DNA of 42,877 nucleotides from an uncultured Rhizobiaceae bacterium (GCA_947259295.1 CAMYMG010000069.1:1-42877), one strand, 5' to 3'. Counted from the first letter of the stretch, positions 1-7,769 are shown. Numbers and translations: made by a program. Notes: generated from the sequence alone by a model not told the origin.

Positions 1-172
1 CAGGCGCCTCGGCTGCGGCCGGCTCGGCCGGTTCCGCGGCAGCCGGTTCCGCCGCAGGCGTTTCCGCAGGCGCGGTCTCGGCGGTCTTGGTTTCCTCCTG
101 CGAACAGGCGGCCAGCATGATCGCCAGCGTTGCTGCGGAAGCGGCAAGCGTCAAACGTTTCAAGGTAAGCAT
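1..172 (-). CDS. Putative lipoprotein, Ala/Pro/Glu-rich (3' end outside window)
   Basis: Only the first 57 codons are in the window; the gene runs off the left edge. The start is ATG at 172, giving a basic N-terminus (MLTLKR), a hydrophobic stretch and a lipobox-like LAAC with the cysteine near residue 24, so a lipidated envelope protein is likely. After the cysteine the chain becomes a low-complexity linker rich in Ala, Glu, Pro and Thr, which explains the repetitive GCC/GCG bases at the left end. No functional domain is visible in this part and I do not assign one. Confidence 0.6.
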   Translation of the reverse strand, partial: MLTLKRLTLAASAATLAIMLAACSQEETKTAETAPAETPAAEPAAAEPAEPAAAEAP

Positions 173-368
173 GAATGATCCCTCATAACCCAATCTTCCG
201 GCCAAGGCCGGGAAATAATCGGTCGCGGCCCCTGCCGCGCCCTACTGGGCGATATTCCGCTTGTTTCTGGAGAAAAAGCAATCCCAAACAGGGCCTACGC
301 GGAAATCAGGATCAGCCGGCAACTTTCCGGCCGGGACCGCGGCGCTCGAGCCGTCGCCAGGCTGCACC

Positions 369-893
369 TCAATCGGGGCGATTCACGCGTCCCGTCAACG
401 CGGTTGCGGCTTCGACGAAATCGGCAATGGCCGGAATATCGTTCAGGTCGAAGACCGGCAGTGTTTCGCCCGCCGGAGCGTGGTCGGATGCGATCGCCAC
501 GATGTTGGGATCCTGTTTTGACAGCGGCCTCGTCTCCAGCGCATCTAGCCGGCGGGTCTCGATCTTCTTGTGCGTCGCCCGCTTGTAGCCTTCGACGATG
601 ACGATATCGCAGGGCGACAGGCGCGCCAGAATCGCCTCCAGGGGAGGTTCCTCCTCGTGCCGCAATTCATGCATCAACGCCCAGCGCGTGCCGGAGACGA
701 TGGCGACCTCGTGAGCGCCGGCTTCGCGGTGGCGATGGCTATCGGTGCCGGGCTTGTCGACCTCGAAACTGTGATGCGCATGCTTGACCGTTGAGACGAG
801 CCAGCCGCGCCAGGTCAGTTCGGCGACAAGGCGCTCGGTCAGTGTCGTCTTGCCCGAATTCTTCCAGCCGGTGATGCCGAAGACGCGCTGCAT
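369..893 (-). CDS. mobB: Molybdopterin-guanine dinucleotide biosynthesis protein B
   Basis: A 174-residue P-loop GTPase-like protein. The N-terminus MQRVFGITGWKNSGKTTL carries the Walker A motif GWKNSGKT at about residues 9-16; the downstream stretches VKHAHHSFEVDKPGTDSHRH and DIVIVEGYKRATHKKIE are typical of MobB, including the family's VEGYK segment. MobB is an accessory GTP-binding protein thought to assist MobA in adding GMP to molybdopterin. I chose ATG at 893 because the P-loop begins a few residues later and family members have no longer N-terminus; the frame stays open to 1061 without meaningful sequence. It lies downstream of moaA and a transporter on the same strand. No mobA is next to it. 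Confidence 0.93.
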   Translation of the reverse strand: MQRVFGITGWKNSGKTTLTERLVAELTWRGWLVSTVKHAHHSFEVDKPGTDSHRHREAGAHEVAIVSGTRWALMHELRHEEEPPLEAILARLSPCDIVIVEGYKRATHKKIETRRLDALETRPLSKQDPNIVAIASDHAPAGETLPVFDLNDIPAIADFVEAATALTGRVNRPD

Positions 894-957
894 CAATGGA
901 AAACCCCGGCAGGCGTCCCCATCGACTTTTCCCCGCTGCCGTCTGCCTCGTTCATCT

Positions 958-1878
958 TCAGAGCCCGTCAGGAGCCATGGTCGGCCCGATGCTCTCTGTG
1001 GATGCCATGGACCGGCCGACAACTCTTTCGCGATACAATGTATAAAGTCCCGAAGCGACAATAATGGCGGCGCCCAGCATCATCGGCAAGTCCGGCACCT
1101 CGTTGAAGACGAGCACACCGAGCACGATCGCCCAGAGCAGGCCGGTGTAGCGGAACGGCGCGACGAAGGAGATCTCGCCGATGCGCATCGCCATGATGAT
1201 GAACTGGTAGCCGACCAGCAGCAGAGCCGCGGCAATTGCCAGCTGCATGAAGTCGGGTCCCGTCGGCGCGACCCAGCCGCCCATTGGCCCGACCAGGAAC
1301 AGGCCGCACAGCGTGACGGTGCCTGCCGTTGCCGTCGAGATCAGGAGAGTCGGCACCTCGTGCGGGATGCGCTTGGTGACGAGATCGCGCATGGCGGCGA
1401 AACAGACCGTCAGGAAGGCGAGCAGCGAATAGGCGCTGAAACCCTCGAAGCCGGGCCGCACGATGATGGCGACGCCGATGAAGCCGGCAATAATCGCCAG
1501 CCAGCGGCGCCAGCCGACGCCCTCGCCGAAGAACAGCGCCGCACCCATCGTAACGGCGAGCGGCAGTGCCTGCAGCACGGCGGCGACATTGGCGACCGGC
1601 AGCTGGGCAAGTGCTATCAGGAAGGTGATGGTGGCCAGCGCTTCGCCGGCAACGCGCAGCATGACGAGCGGCTGGAAGACAAGCAGCGGCGTGCGCAGCG
1701 CGCCCCGGTGCCAGGCGAGGGCGGCGATGAACAGCGTCGCGAACAGGCCGCGCAGCAGCATCACCTGTCCCATGTTCATCGATGCGGACAGGTGCTTGGC
1801 GATCACGTCATTGGCGGTGAAGCCCGCCATCGACAGGCACATGAAGAGCGCGGCGGTCAGGTTGGGAGAAAGGGGCAA
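958..1878 (-). CDS. DMT superfamily transporter (EamA family)
   Basis: A 306-residue polytopic membrane protein with about ten hydrophobic segments and the internal two-fold repeat of EamA transporters. Typical pieces are MAGFTANDVIAKHL near the N-terminus and EVPDLPMMLGAAIIVASGLYTLYRE at the end of the second half. The substrate cannot be read from sequence; families of this type export amino acids or other metabolites. The start used is a TTG at 1878, because the N-terminal MPLSPNLTAALFM matches the expected beginning of TM1; an ATG at 1842 would cut into TM1. It sits between moaA and mobB on the same strand (gaps of about 94 and 64 nt), so co-transcription is possible. A role linked to molybdenum cofactor is not established. 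Confidence 0.88.
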   Translation of the reverse strand: MPLSPNLTAALFMCLSMAGFTANDVIAKHLSASMNMGQVMLLRGLFATLFIAALAWHRGALRTPLLVFQPLVMLRVAGEALATITFLIALAQLPVANVAAVLQALPLAVTMGAALFFGEGVGWRRWLAIIAGFIGVAIIVRPGFEGFSAYSLLAFLTVCFAAMRDLVTKRIPHEVPTLLISTATAGTVTLCGLFLVGPMGGWVAPTGPDFMQLAIAAALLLVGYQFIIMAMRIGEISFVAPFRYTGLLWAIVLGVLVFNEVPDLPMMLGAAIIVASGLYTLYRERVVGRSMASTESIGPTMAPDGL

Positions 1879-1972
1879 GAGGGATTCCGCGTTTCGGCTC
1901 CGTTGGCTCTAGCAGGAAGCCACGAAACCGCAATCGCAGGAAGTGTGCGCCGCTTGGGCCAGTCCGGCGGTG

Positions 1973-2968
1973 TTACCCGCCGGTGACGCTCATATGGCGC
2001 GAGACGGCGGGGCGGCTGGTGCGGCGGTCGATGATGAAGTCGTGACCCTTCGGCTTGCGGCCGATGGCTTCGTCGATCGCCTGTGACAGCAACTCGTTGC
2101 CTTCCGAGGCGCGCAGCGGGGCGCGCAGGTCGGCGGCGTCTTCCTGGCCGAGACACATATAGAGCGTGCCGGTGCAGGTCAGCCTGACGCGGTTGCAGCT
2201 TTCGCAGAAATTGTGCGTCATCGGGGTGATGAAGCCGAGGCGGCCGCCCGTCTCGCGGACCTGGACATAGCGCGCCGGTCCGCCCGTCTTGTAGGGGATG
2301 TCGTCGAAGGTGAACTGCTGCTCGAGCTGTGCGCGCAAGAGCGACAGCGGCATGTACTGGTCGGTGCGGTCCTCGTCGATCTCGCCGAGCGGCATCGTCT
2401 CGATTACCGTCAGGTCGGCGCCGCGGCCGTGCGCCCAGCGCATCAACTCGGGCATCTCGGCGTCGTTGAAGCCCTTGAGGGCCACCGTGTTCAGCTTGAC
2501 GTGCAGCCCCGCGGCCTGGGCAGCGTCGATGCCCTCCAGCACCTTGTTGAGGCTGCCCCAGCGGGTGATGGCATGGAACTTGTCGGCATCCAGCGTGTCG
2601 ATGGAAATGTTGATGCGCTTGACGCCGCAATCGGCGAGCTCGGGAGCGAATCGGGTGAGCTGCGAGCCGTTGGTCGTCAGGGTCAGCTCCTCGAGCGCTC
2701 CCGACTCCAGGTGGCGCGACAGCTGGCGCACCAGGTGCATGATGTTCTTGCGCACCAGCGGCTCGCCGCCCGTCAGCCGGAGCTTCTTCACGCCCTTTTC
2801 GATGAACACCGTGCACAGCCGGTCGAGCTCCTCGAGCGACAGCAGGTCCTTCTTGGGCAGGAACGCCATGTTTTCCGCCATGCAATAGGTGCAGCGAAAA
2901 TCGCAACGGTCCGTCACCGAAACGCGGAGGTAGCTGATGTTGCGACCGAATGGGTCGATCATGTCCAT
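1973..2968 (-). CDS. moaA: GTP 3',8-cyclase (molybdenum cofactor step 1)
   Basis: A 331-residue radical SAM enzyme that, with MoaC, converts GTP to cyclic pyranopterin monophosphate. The N-terminal cluster motif CDFRCTYC (Cys22, 26, 29) binds the SAM-cleaving [4Fe-4S] cluster; LRLTGGEP is the SAM-binding motif. A second cluster motif near the C-terminus, CESCNRVRL followed by a third Cys in LYMC, binds GTP. The protein ends in Gly-Gly (MSVTGG), the conserved MoaA tail. ATG at 2968 is preferred because GGAAGAG precedes it at good spacing and family members begin MIDPFGR; an upstream ATG at 3025 has no support. It is divergent from the DUF971 gene across about 160 bp. Confidence 0.97.
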   Translation of the reverse strand: MDMIDPFGRNISYLRVSVTDRCDFRCTYCMAENMAFLPKKDLLSLEELDRLCTVFIEKGVKKLRLTGGEPLVRKNIMHLVRQLSRHLESGALEELTLTTNGSQLTRFAPELADCGVKRINISIDTLDADKFHAITRWGSLNKVLEGIDAAQAAGLHVKLNTVALKGFNDAEMPELMRWAHGRGADLTVIETMPLGEIDEDRTDQYMPLSLLRAQLEQQFTFDDIPYKTGGPARYVQVRETGGRLGFITPMTHNFCESCNRVRLTCTGTLYMCLGQEDAADLRAPLRASEGNELLSQAIDEAIGRKPKGHDFIIDRRTSRPAVSRHMSVTGG

Positions 2969-3128
2969 GAATGCTCTTCCAATGCTCGTGGCAGCATGCC
3001 TGTCCGACTGACCATATACAATCATCTGATGGCTTGTGGCTATTGGCTCAAGGTACAGCTACGTGGCAATTCGCAACGGCGGCGTGGCAGGTCAGCTGCC
3101 GCCAGGGAGAATCTGGAAGGGAATTTCG

Positions 3129-3482
3129 ATGAGCGCGCCAAGGGAACTCAGGGTTTCGAAGGATCGGCGGATGCTGACGGTGACCTTTGCCGACCACCAT
3201 CCATTCGAGCTGCCGGCCGAGCTCTTGCGCGTCGCGTCGCCATCGGCGGAAGTGCAGGGCCATTCGCCCGACCAGCGCGTCACGGTGCCGGGCAAGCGCG
3301 ATGTCGGCATCATGAAGATCGAGCCGGTCGGCAATTACGCCGTCAGGATCACCTTCGACGACCTGCACGACACCGGCATCTTCACCTGGGACTACCTGCA
3401 CCAGCTGGGCCACGAGAAGGAGGAACGGTGGGAGGCATATCTTGCGGAGCTTATCGAGAAGGGGCTGAGCCGCGAAAAGTAG
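3129..3482 (+). CDS. DUF971 domain protein (GBBH-like N-terminal fold)
   Basis: A 117-residue protein that is a single DUF971 domain, the domain also found at the N-terminus of gamma-butyrobetaine hydroxylases. Recognisable pieces are the opening beta strand RRMLTVTFADHHPFELPAELLRV, the middle VGNYAVRITFDDLHDTGIFTWDYLHQLG and the C-terminal EERWEAYLAELIEKGL. Stand-alone DUF971 proteins often lie beside iron-sulfur or molybdenum-cofactor genes, and here the gene is divergent from moaA, which fits. The biochemical role is not settled. ATG at 3129 follows a GGAAGGGA Shine-Dalgarno; the frame is open back to 3036 but that part has no family similarity. Confidence 0.88.
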   Translation: MSAPRELRVSKDRRMLTVTFADHHPFELPAELLRVASPSAEVQGHSPDQRVTVPGKRDVGIMKIEPVGNYAVRITFDDLHDTGIFTWDYLHQLGHEKEERWEAYLAELIEKGLSREK

Positions 3483-3522
3483 TCAACCGCGAGCATTTTT
3501 CTATTTCTATCGTGTAACGTTT

Positions 3523-3549
3523 CATCTATTGTGCACTGCACAATAGATG
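3523..3549. promoter_or_regulatory. 27-bp near-perfect palindrome, probable operator
   Basis: Two 13-nt arms, CATCTATTGTGCA (3523-3535) and TGCACAATAGATG (3537-3549), are exact reverse complements around one central base at 3536. The element ends 11 nt before the ATG at 3561 and overlaps the ribosome-binding region, in a stretch clearly richer in A+T than the neighbouring genes. The inner core TTGTGCA/TGCACAA resembles, from memory, TGCA-containing operators of PhaR-type (polyhydroxybutyrate) repressors. As RNA it could also fold into a 13-bp hairpin that hides the Shine-Dalgarno. Confidence 0.7.
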
Positions 3550-3560
3550 AGGAACCAGCA

Positions 3561-4523
3561 ATGATTGGCAGGCAACTCGTAGAAACTATTGATTCGCTGC
3601 CGAGTTCCACGCCGATGAAGCTGGCTGCTGGCACGCTCTCTGAAAGCGCCAAATTGCGCAACGCCGCTCTCGACTGGCTCTTCTACGACGTGAATGCCTT
3701 GTCTCCCGAGGAAATGCACCTCCTGGTGAGCGAAACCAATACGGAAGGCGCCATACTTGTCGTTCATCCGAAAGGGACGAAGGGTCCGCTCAGCATCACG
3801 AAGTTGGACAGCTATGAAGCGCTGGTCGACTCGCCCGGTCGTAAGCTCAAAAAATTTGCCGTCGCCGGGGTCGGCAGCTCTGATGTCGGCGCCGCCGCTC
3901 TTGCCCGCAATCTGGCCGATCATACCGGCGAACCTGTTGGCGCGATCGTTGCTGGCTATGGCGTCGCCGATCTGCTTTCCGAGGCACTCGGCGGTTTTTT
4001 CTTCTTCGGCGCGGCCAATGCTATGGTGCAACGATGGCACGACGTAACCGCATCCCAAAAGGAGCGCACGGACGCCATGAAGCAAACATTGACGGCCATG
4101 GAACGCGGGTCGCTCTCCCCCGAAGAATTGACTATCTCCTCGGACATCGCCACTGGATTCAGCCCCGATACCATGACGCTTCTGCGGCTGCTGACCGAGA
4201 AGGATCGCAGGATCGATACGGTTGTCGGGCACAGCAAGGGGTGCCTCAGCATAGTCTTCGCCCTCGAGGCCCTTGCGTTGCTAAAAGACCACGCGGCCAT
4301 CGATCACGCCAGGGCGGCGAAGTTCGTCACGCTCGGAGCAGTGGTCGAGTTCCCGAGAGGGTATGAAAACGTCAAGCAAGTGATCGGCGCGATCGACTGG
4401 TTCGGCGGCATGAATTCCCGCCTTGGCAAAGATGCCATCAAAGTTCCTGGCGCGTGGCACCATCTCAACAGGGCTTTGCCCTATCATCTGAATGCGCGGG
4501 ACGTTTTCGCAAGCCAACTGTAA
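3561..4523 (+). CDS. Uncharacterised protein with alpha/beta-hydrolase-like GHSKG motif
   Basis: A 320-residue protein I cannot assign to a named family. The best clue is VVGHSKGCLSIVFALEAL, a nucleophile-elbow-like GxSxG with Ser225 followed by a helix, as in esterases and lipases. The stretch GEPVGAIVAGYGVADLLSEALGGFFFFGAANAMVQ around residues 126-160 is hydrophobic and glycine-rich and may be a membrane- or granule-binding segment. A catalytic acid and histidine cannot be placed with confidence; candidates are in the last 60 residues (GAWHHL). Start ATG 3561 has GATGAGGA upstream. Base composition is less GC-rich than the flanks, suggesting a gene with a different history. The palindrome just upstream implies tight control; if it is a PhaR site, a role in polyester granules would follow. 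Confidence 0.6.
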   Translation: MIGRQLVETIDSLPSSTPMKLAAGTLSESAKLRNAALDWLFYDVNALSPEEMHLLVSETNTEGAILVVHPKGTKGPLSITKLDSYEALVDSPGRKLKKFAVAGVGSSDVGAAALARNLADHTGEPVGAIVAGYGVADLLSEALGGFFFFGAANAMVQRWHDVTASQKERTDAMKQTLTAMERGSLSPEELTISSDIATGFSPDTMTLLRLLTEKDRRIDTVVGHSKGCLSIVFALEALALLKDHAAIDHARAAKFVTLGAVVEFPRGYENVKQVIGAIDWFGGMNSRLGKDAIKVPGAWHHLNRALPYHLNARDVFASQL

Positions 4524-4565
4524 CCCGGACTTTACTTCGCAGGTACGAACTGCTGAATCCTGCCG

Positions 4566-5177
4566 ATGAAAACCATTTCCTCCATCGAGCAACTGGAAGC
4601 CCTCTATGGCCAGCCGGGGGAGACATCCCTCGTCAAGCAACTCGATCACGTCATCCCGGAATATGCCGCCTTCATCGAAGCCTCGCCCTTCGTGTCCCTG
4701 GCAACCTGCGGACCCGAAGGGCTCGACTGTTCGCCGCGCGGCGACCTGCCGGGCTTCGTGCGGGTGCATGACCGCAGGACGCTCATGATGCCCGACCGGC
4801 GTGGCAACAACCGTGCCGATTCGCTGAAGAACATCATCCGCGACGCGCGCGTCGGCCTGCTGTTCCTCGTGCCGGGCTCTGGCACCACGCTGCGGGTCAA
4901 CGGGCGCGCCCTGATCAGCATCGACGAGGAACTCTGCGCCTCCTTCGCGGTGCAGGGCAAGCCGGCGCGGTCGGTGATCGTCATTTCCGTCGAGGACGTC
5001 TATTTCCAGTGCGCCCGCGCCATTCACCGCTCGCGGCTCTGGGACGCCGGCGCGCATGTAGACGCCGCCACGCTGCCGACGCCCGGCCGTATCCTGGAAG
5101 TCACCAGTCGCAAGTCGATAGACGGCGCGGCCTATGACCGCGAGTGGCCGGAGCGCGCCCGCAACACGATGTGGTAG
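4566..5177 (+). CDS. Pyridoxamine 5'-phosphate oxidase-family FMN protein
   Basis: A 203-residue split-barrel flavoprotein of the probable FMN-dependent PPOX class (the group typified by DR_2398/MSMEG_1061). Supporting segments are FIEASPFVSLATCGPEGLDCSPRGD, MPDRRGNNRADSLKNIIRDARVGLLFLVPG and TTLRVNGRALI, which form the FMN-binding barrel in this group, and the C-terminal VYFQCARAIHRSRLWD. The physiological substrate is unknown; these proteins reduce or bind flavin or F420-like cofactors. It is cytosolic and has no signal peptide. It begins 42 nt after the GHSKG gene and may be read through from it. Confidence 0.87.
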   Translation: MKTISSIEQLEALYGQPGETSLVKQLDHVIPEYAAFIEASPFVSLATCGPEGLDCSPRGDLPGFVRVHDRRTLMMPDRRGNNRADSLKNIIRDARVGLLFLVPGSGTTLRVNGRALISIDEELCASFAVQGKPARSVIVISVEDVYFQCARAIHRSRLWDAGAHVDAATLPTPGRILEVTSRKSIDGAAYDREWPERARNTMW

Positions 5178-5242
5178 GCCGCTTCAACTCGATGTGATGC
5201 GTTGGCCGGTAACAAATCGTCGGCCGGCGACGTATAGGCTGC

Positions 5243-6157
5243 ATGAATGCAGGACCTTTTCGCGACATGACACCGTGGACTGATCGGGCCGGACGCTTTT
5301 CGTTGCTCAAGACGACGGTGCTCGCCGGGCTCTGCCTGCCGGCGCTGCTTTTGGCGCTGGCGGCTGCTCAAGGCCCGCTGGTGCCGGCTGGCTCGCCGAG
5401 CCTGCTCGGCGCGCGCCCGATCACCGAGGCCATTCACGAGACCGGCGACTGGGCGATCCGCTTCCTGTTCATCTCGCTGGCGATCACGCCGCTGCGCCGC
5501 ATCGCCAACTGGCCGAAGCTGATCATGGTGCGCCGCATGGTCGGCCTGGCCGCCTTGTTCTATGCGCTGGCGCACCTTTTTCTCTACACTTGGGACATGA
5601 AGTTCGATGTCGTGCGCGTGGCGCTCGAGATCGTGCAGCGTTTCTACCTGACCATCGGCTTCGTGGCGCTGCTTGGCTTGGTCGCGCTCGGCTCGACCTC
5701 GACCGACGCAGCGATACGACGGCTCGGCAGGAACTGGGGCCGGCTGCACAGGATCGTCTATGTCATCGGCGTGCTCGCGGCCTTCCACTTCTTCATCCAG
5801 TCGAAGGCCGACGTCTACGAGCCGACGCTGATGGCCGGGCTGTTCTTCCTGCTGATGCTCTATCGTCTGGCGCACTGGCAGGGCTTCGAGCTGAAGTCGC
5901 CATGGGTTCTGATCGGCCTGGCCTGCCTTGCCGGCCTGGCGACGGCCGCCACCGAATATGCCTGGTACGGGCTCGCCACCGGCATCCCGCCCGGCCGCGT
6001 GCTTGCCGCCAACCTGCAGTTCGCCTTCTCGATCCGCCCTTCCTGGTGGGTGCTGGCGACGGGGCTTGCCGTCGCGCTCATCGCCTATGCGCGTCCCTAT
6101 TTCGGCAAGCCGGACGCCGCATCCGGCCGCCGGCGAACAGCACGGGTCGCTGCCTGA
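5243..6157 (+). CDS. msrQ: MsrQ, heme-binding membrane subunit of the periplasmic Met-sulfoxide reductase
   Basis: A 304-residue membrane protein of the ferric-reductase-like family (YedZ). It has about eight hydrophobic segments, with heme-ligand histidines likely in ALAHLFLYT and in LHRIVYVIGVLAAFHFFI. MsrQ passes quinol-derived electrons to the periplasmic molybdenum enzyme MsrP, which repairs oxidised methionines in envelope proteins. The usual partner gene msrP is not next to it; the neighbours are a PPOX flavoprotein and marR. ATG 5243 is used; ATG 5267 (MTPWTDRAGRFS) is a real alternative because the family similarity begins there. GTAACA at 5209-5214 upstream resembles the -35 of the SigF-type promoters further right, but its -10 is poor. 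Confidence 0.9.
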   Translation: MNAGPFRDMTPWTDRAGRFSLLKTTVLAGLCLPALLLALAAAQGPLVPAGSPSLLGARPITEAIHETGDWAIRFLFISLAITPLRRIANWPKLIMVRRMVGLAALFYALAHLFLYTWDMKFDVVRVALEIVQRFYLTIGFVALLGLVALGSTSTDAAIRRLGRNWGRLHRIVYVIGVLAAFHFFIQSKADVYEPTLMAGLFFLLMLYRLAHWQGFELKSPWVLIGLACLAGLATAATEYAWYGLATGIPPGRVLAANLQFAFSIRPSWWVLATGLAVALIAYARPYFGKPDAASGRRRTARVAA

Positions 6158-6164
6158 CTCGGTC

Positions 6165-6617
6165 CTAGTCGACCTTTAGTACCTCTGCGACGCGGCGCAT
6201 CTGGTCGCCCAGCATGTCGCATTCGTCCGGGGTCGACTGGCTCATCGCCTTTTCGATCAGCGCCATGTGAACCTTCAGCGCCTTCATCAGCAGCGTCACG
6301 CCGTCATCCGTCAGCGTCAAGCGCAGCACGCGCTTGTCCTTTTCGTCGCCCTCGCGCTTCAACAGGTTCCGCTTTTCCATCTGGGGCAGGAGCATGGTGA
6401 TGTTGGAGCGGCCGACCAGCAGCTTGCGCGCCAGATCGTGCTGCGACATGCCGGGATGGCGGTAGAGGTTCATCAGCACGTCGAGCTGCGCCGGCTTCAG
6501 GTCAAGCGGGGCGAGCGCCACGGCCACCGCGCGCTCTACCGCATGGCAGGCGCGCGCTACCGCGACCCAGTTACGGAAACGCGGATTATCCCAGGGCAAA
6601 TCTTGCGCATTGTTCAT
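6165..6617 (-). CDS. MarR-family transcriptional regulator
   Basis: A 150-residue winged-helix regulator. The helix-turn-helix region is LKPAQLDVLMNLYRHPGMSQHDLARKLLVGRSNITMLLPQMEKRNLLKR, followed by the wing GDEKDKRVLRLTLTDDG and C-terminal dimerisation helices. The start ATG at 6617 lies inside one of two 14-bp palindromes (6612-6625 and 6632-6645) between this gene and the divergent alpha/beta hydrolase, the usual layout for a MarR that represses itself and its neighbour. Its C-terminal end is 7 nt from the end of msrQ (convergent). The ligand cannot be predicted. Confidence 0.92.
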   Translation of the reverse strand: MNNAQDLPWDNPRFRNWVAVARACHAVERAVAVALAPLDLKPAQLDVLMNLYRHPGMSQHDLARKLLVGRSNITMLLPQMEKRNLLKREGDEKDKRVLRLTLTDDGVTLLMKALKVHMALIEKAMSQSTPDECDMLGDQMRRVAEVLKVD

Positions 6618-6625
6618 GATTGAAC
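6612..6625. promoter_or_regulatory. Operator-like palindrome 1 (MarR)
   Basis: GTTCATGATTGAAC: 5-bp arms GTTCA/TGAAC around TGAT. It contains the start codon of marR (6615-6617), so a bound dimer would block marR initiation or elongation. It is repeated almost exactly 20 bp to the right. Confidence 0.7.
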
Positions 6626-6631
6626 TATTAT

Positions 6632-6645
6632 GTTCATGCTTGAAC
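6632..6645. promoter_or_regulatory. Operator-like palindrome 2 (MarR)
   Basis: GTTCATGCTTGAAC: the same arms GTTCA/TGAAC as site 1, differing at one central base. The centre-to-centre distance of 20 bp is close to two helical turns, so two dimers would sit on the same face of the DNA between marR and the divergent hydrolase. Confidence 0.7.
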
Positions 6646-6669
6646 GAACTCCTCCGTCGGACACCTATC

Positions 6670-7575
6670 ATGGCACCATTCGCGGTCAAGGTCATCCGCG
6701 CCGCTTTCGGCCTCGCGGAGCATGTCGCTCCGAGGCTCGCAGGCCGCATTGCCTTCGAAATGTTTTGCCGAACCGCCGATCCGGAAAAGATGACGCCCGG
6801 CGAGGCGCGTGCGGTCGAGCGCGCCACCGGCTTCATGGCCGAGGCGCGCCATCACCGGATTCCCATGGCCGGTGGGTGTCTTGCAGTGCATGAGTTCCGT
6901 CCGCTCGATGGCCGGCCCAACGGCTCCACGGTGCTCGTCGTCCACGGCTGGAGGTCGCGGACGGAGTTCATGAAACGTGTCGTCGAGGCCTTTCGCGATG
7001 CCGGTTTTCGCGTCATCTCCGTCGATCTTCCCGGTCACGGCCAGTCGACCGGGCGCCGCCTGACACTGGTCGATGGCGTGAAGGCAATGCGATTGGCGAA
7101 CGAATGGTTCGGCCCGTTCTCCGCCGTGGCCGGTCACTCGTTTGGCGGTGCGGTCGCCGCCAATGCGGTTGCCGGTTCCATCGGCGGCGTTCCCCCGCTC
7201 GAAGCAGCCCGTCTCGTGCTGATTGCGGCACCCAGTTCGCTCCCGGCGATCTTCCAGAACTTCTTCCGCCTGCTCGGGCTCGGGCCACGCGCGCAGGCGG
7301 CAATGGCCGACCGGATCGGCCGAATCGCGGGGCGTCCGCTCGAACAGTTCGACGGCACGAGCCAGCTCGCTGGCATCTCGGTGCCGACGCTGGTGCTGCA
7401 TGCGCCCGACGACCGGGAAGTGCCCGGCTTTCATGCCGATTCCTACGCGGAGGCCGGTGCCCATGTGGTCCTGCATTGGGCTCCGGGCCTCGGCCATCGC
7501 CGCATCCTCTCCGACCAGGCCGTGCTTGCCACGGCACTGGACTTCGTGGCCGGGCAAACGGTTCCAGTTCACTGA
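6670..7575 (+). CDS. Alpha/beta hydrolase
   Basis: A 301-residue alpha/beta hydrolase. After an N-terminal helical part, TVLVVHGWRSRTEF gives the first core strand and oxyanion-hole HGW; VISVDLPGHGQS follows; the nucleophile elbow is AVAGHSFGGAVA; the acid is probably in LHAPDDREVP and the histidine in GLGHRRIL. The substrate is unknown. ATG 6670 is chosen because earlier in-frame starts (from 6610) lie in the operator region. The gene is divergent from marR and probably its target, which suggests turnover of a small ester or lipid that also acts as the MarR ligand (inference). Confidence 0.88.
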   Translation: MAPFAVKVIRAAFGLAEHVAPRLAGRIAFEMFCRTADPEKMTPGEARAVERATGFMAEARHHRIPMAGGCLAVHEFRPLDGRPNGSTVLVVHGWRSRTEFMKRVVEAFRDAGFRVISVDLPGHGQSTGRRLTLVDGVKAMRLANEWFGPFSAVAGHSFGGAVAANAVAGSIGGVPPLEAARLVLIAAPSSLPAIFQNFFRLLGLGPRAQAAMADRIGRIAGRPLEQFDGTSQLAGISVPTLVLHAPDDREVPGFHADSYAEAGAHVVLHWAPGLGHRRILSDQAVLATALDFVAGQTVPVH

Positions 7576-7609
7576 GCCCGGGCGACTGACCGCCGCGGGG
7601 GTGCCGCCG

Positions 7610-7635
7610 GGAACATTCCGCCGGGTCACGATGTT
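7610..7635 (+). promoter_or_regulatory. Weak candidate general-stress (EcfG-type) promoter
   Basis: GGAAC at 7610-7614, 17 nt, then TGTT at 7632-7635. The known alphaproteobacterial EcfG pattern is GGAAC with a CGTT-like -10 about 16-17 nt on; here the first -10 base differs. It would start the L,D-transpeptidase transcript with a leader of about 130 nt. One mismatch in a short motif means chance is a serious alternative. Confidence 0.25.
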
Positions 7636-7769
7636 GTGAAACCTAAGCGCAACACTGGGGGCCGAAATTGTGAGAACTTGGCGTTACCGGTATGAATCGC
7701 TATCGTTGCGCCTTACATCCGCCTTCCGGGGGACAACTTAGTCGTGCGGCAAATCGGAATGGATATTTG

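Noticed and set aside
1..110. GCC/GGC-rich repeats at the left end that look like a tandem repeat.
   Set aside because: They are the coding bases of an Ala/Pro/Glu linker in a lipoprotein; imperfect and in frame.
784..3517. Long plus-strand open frames opposite mobB, the DMT transporter and moaA (784-1986 and 2213-3517).
   Set aside because: They mirror well-recognised minus-strand genes, have Arg/Ala/Asp/Gln-rich composition typical of antisense frames in high-GC DNA, and no domain.
4520..4550. GTAACC after the GHSKG gene as another SigF promoter.
   Set aside because: No CGAA at 15-16 nt; the sequence there is AGGT.
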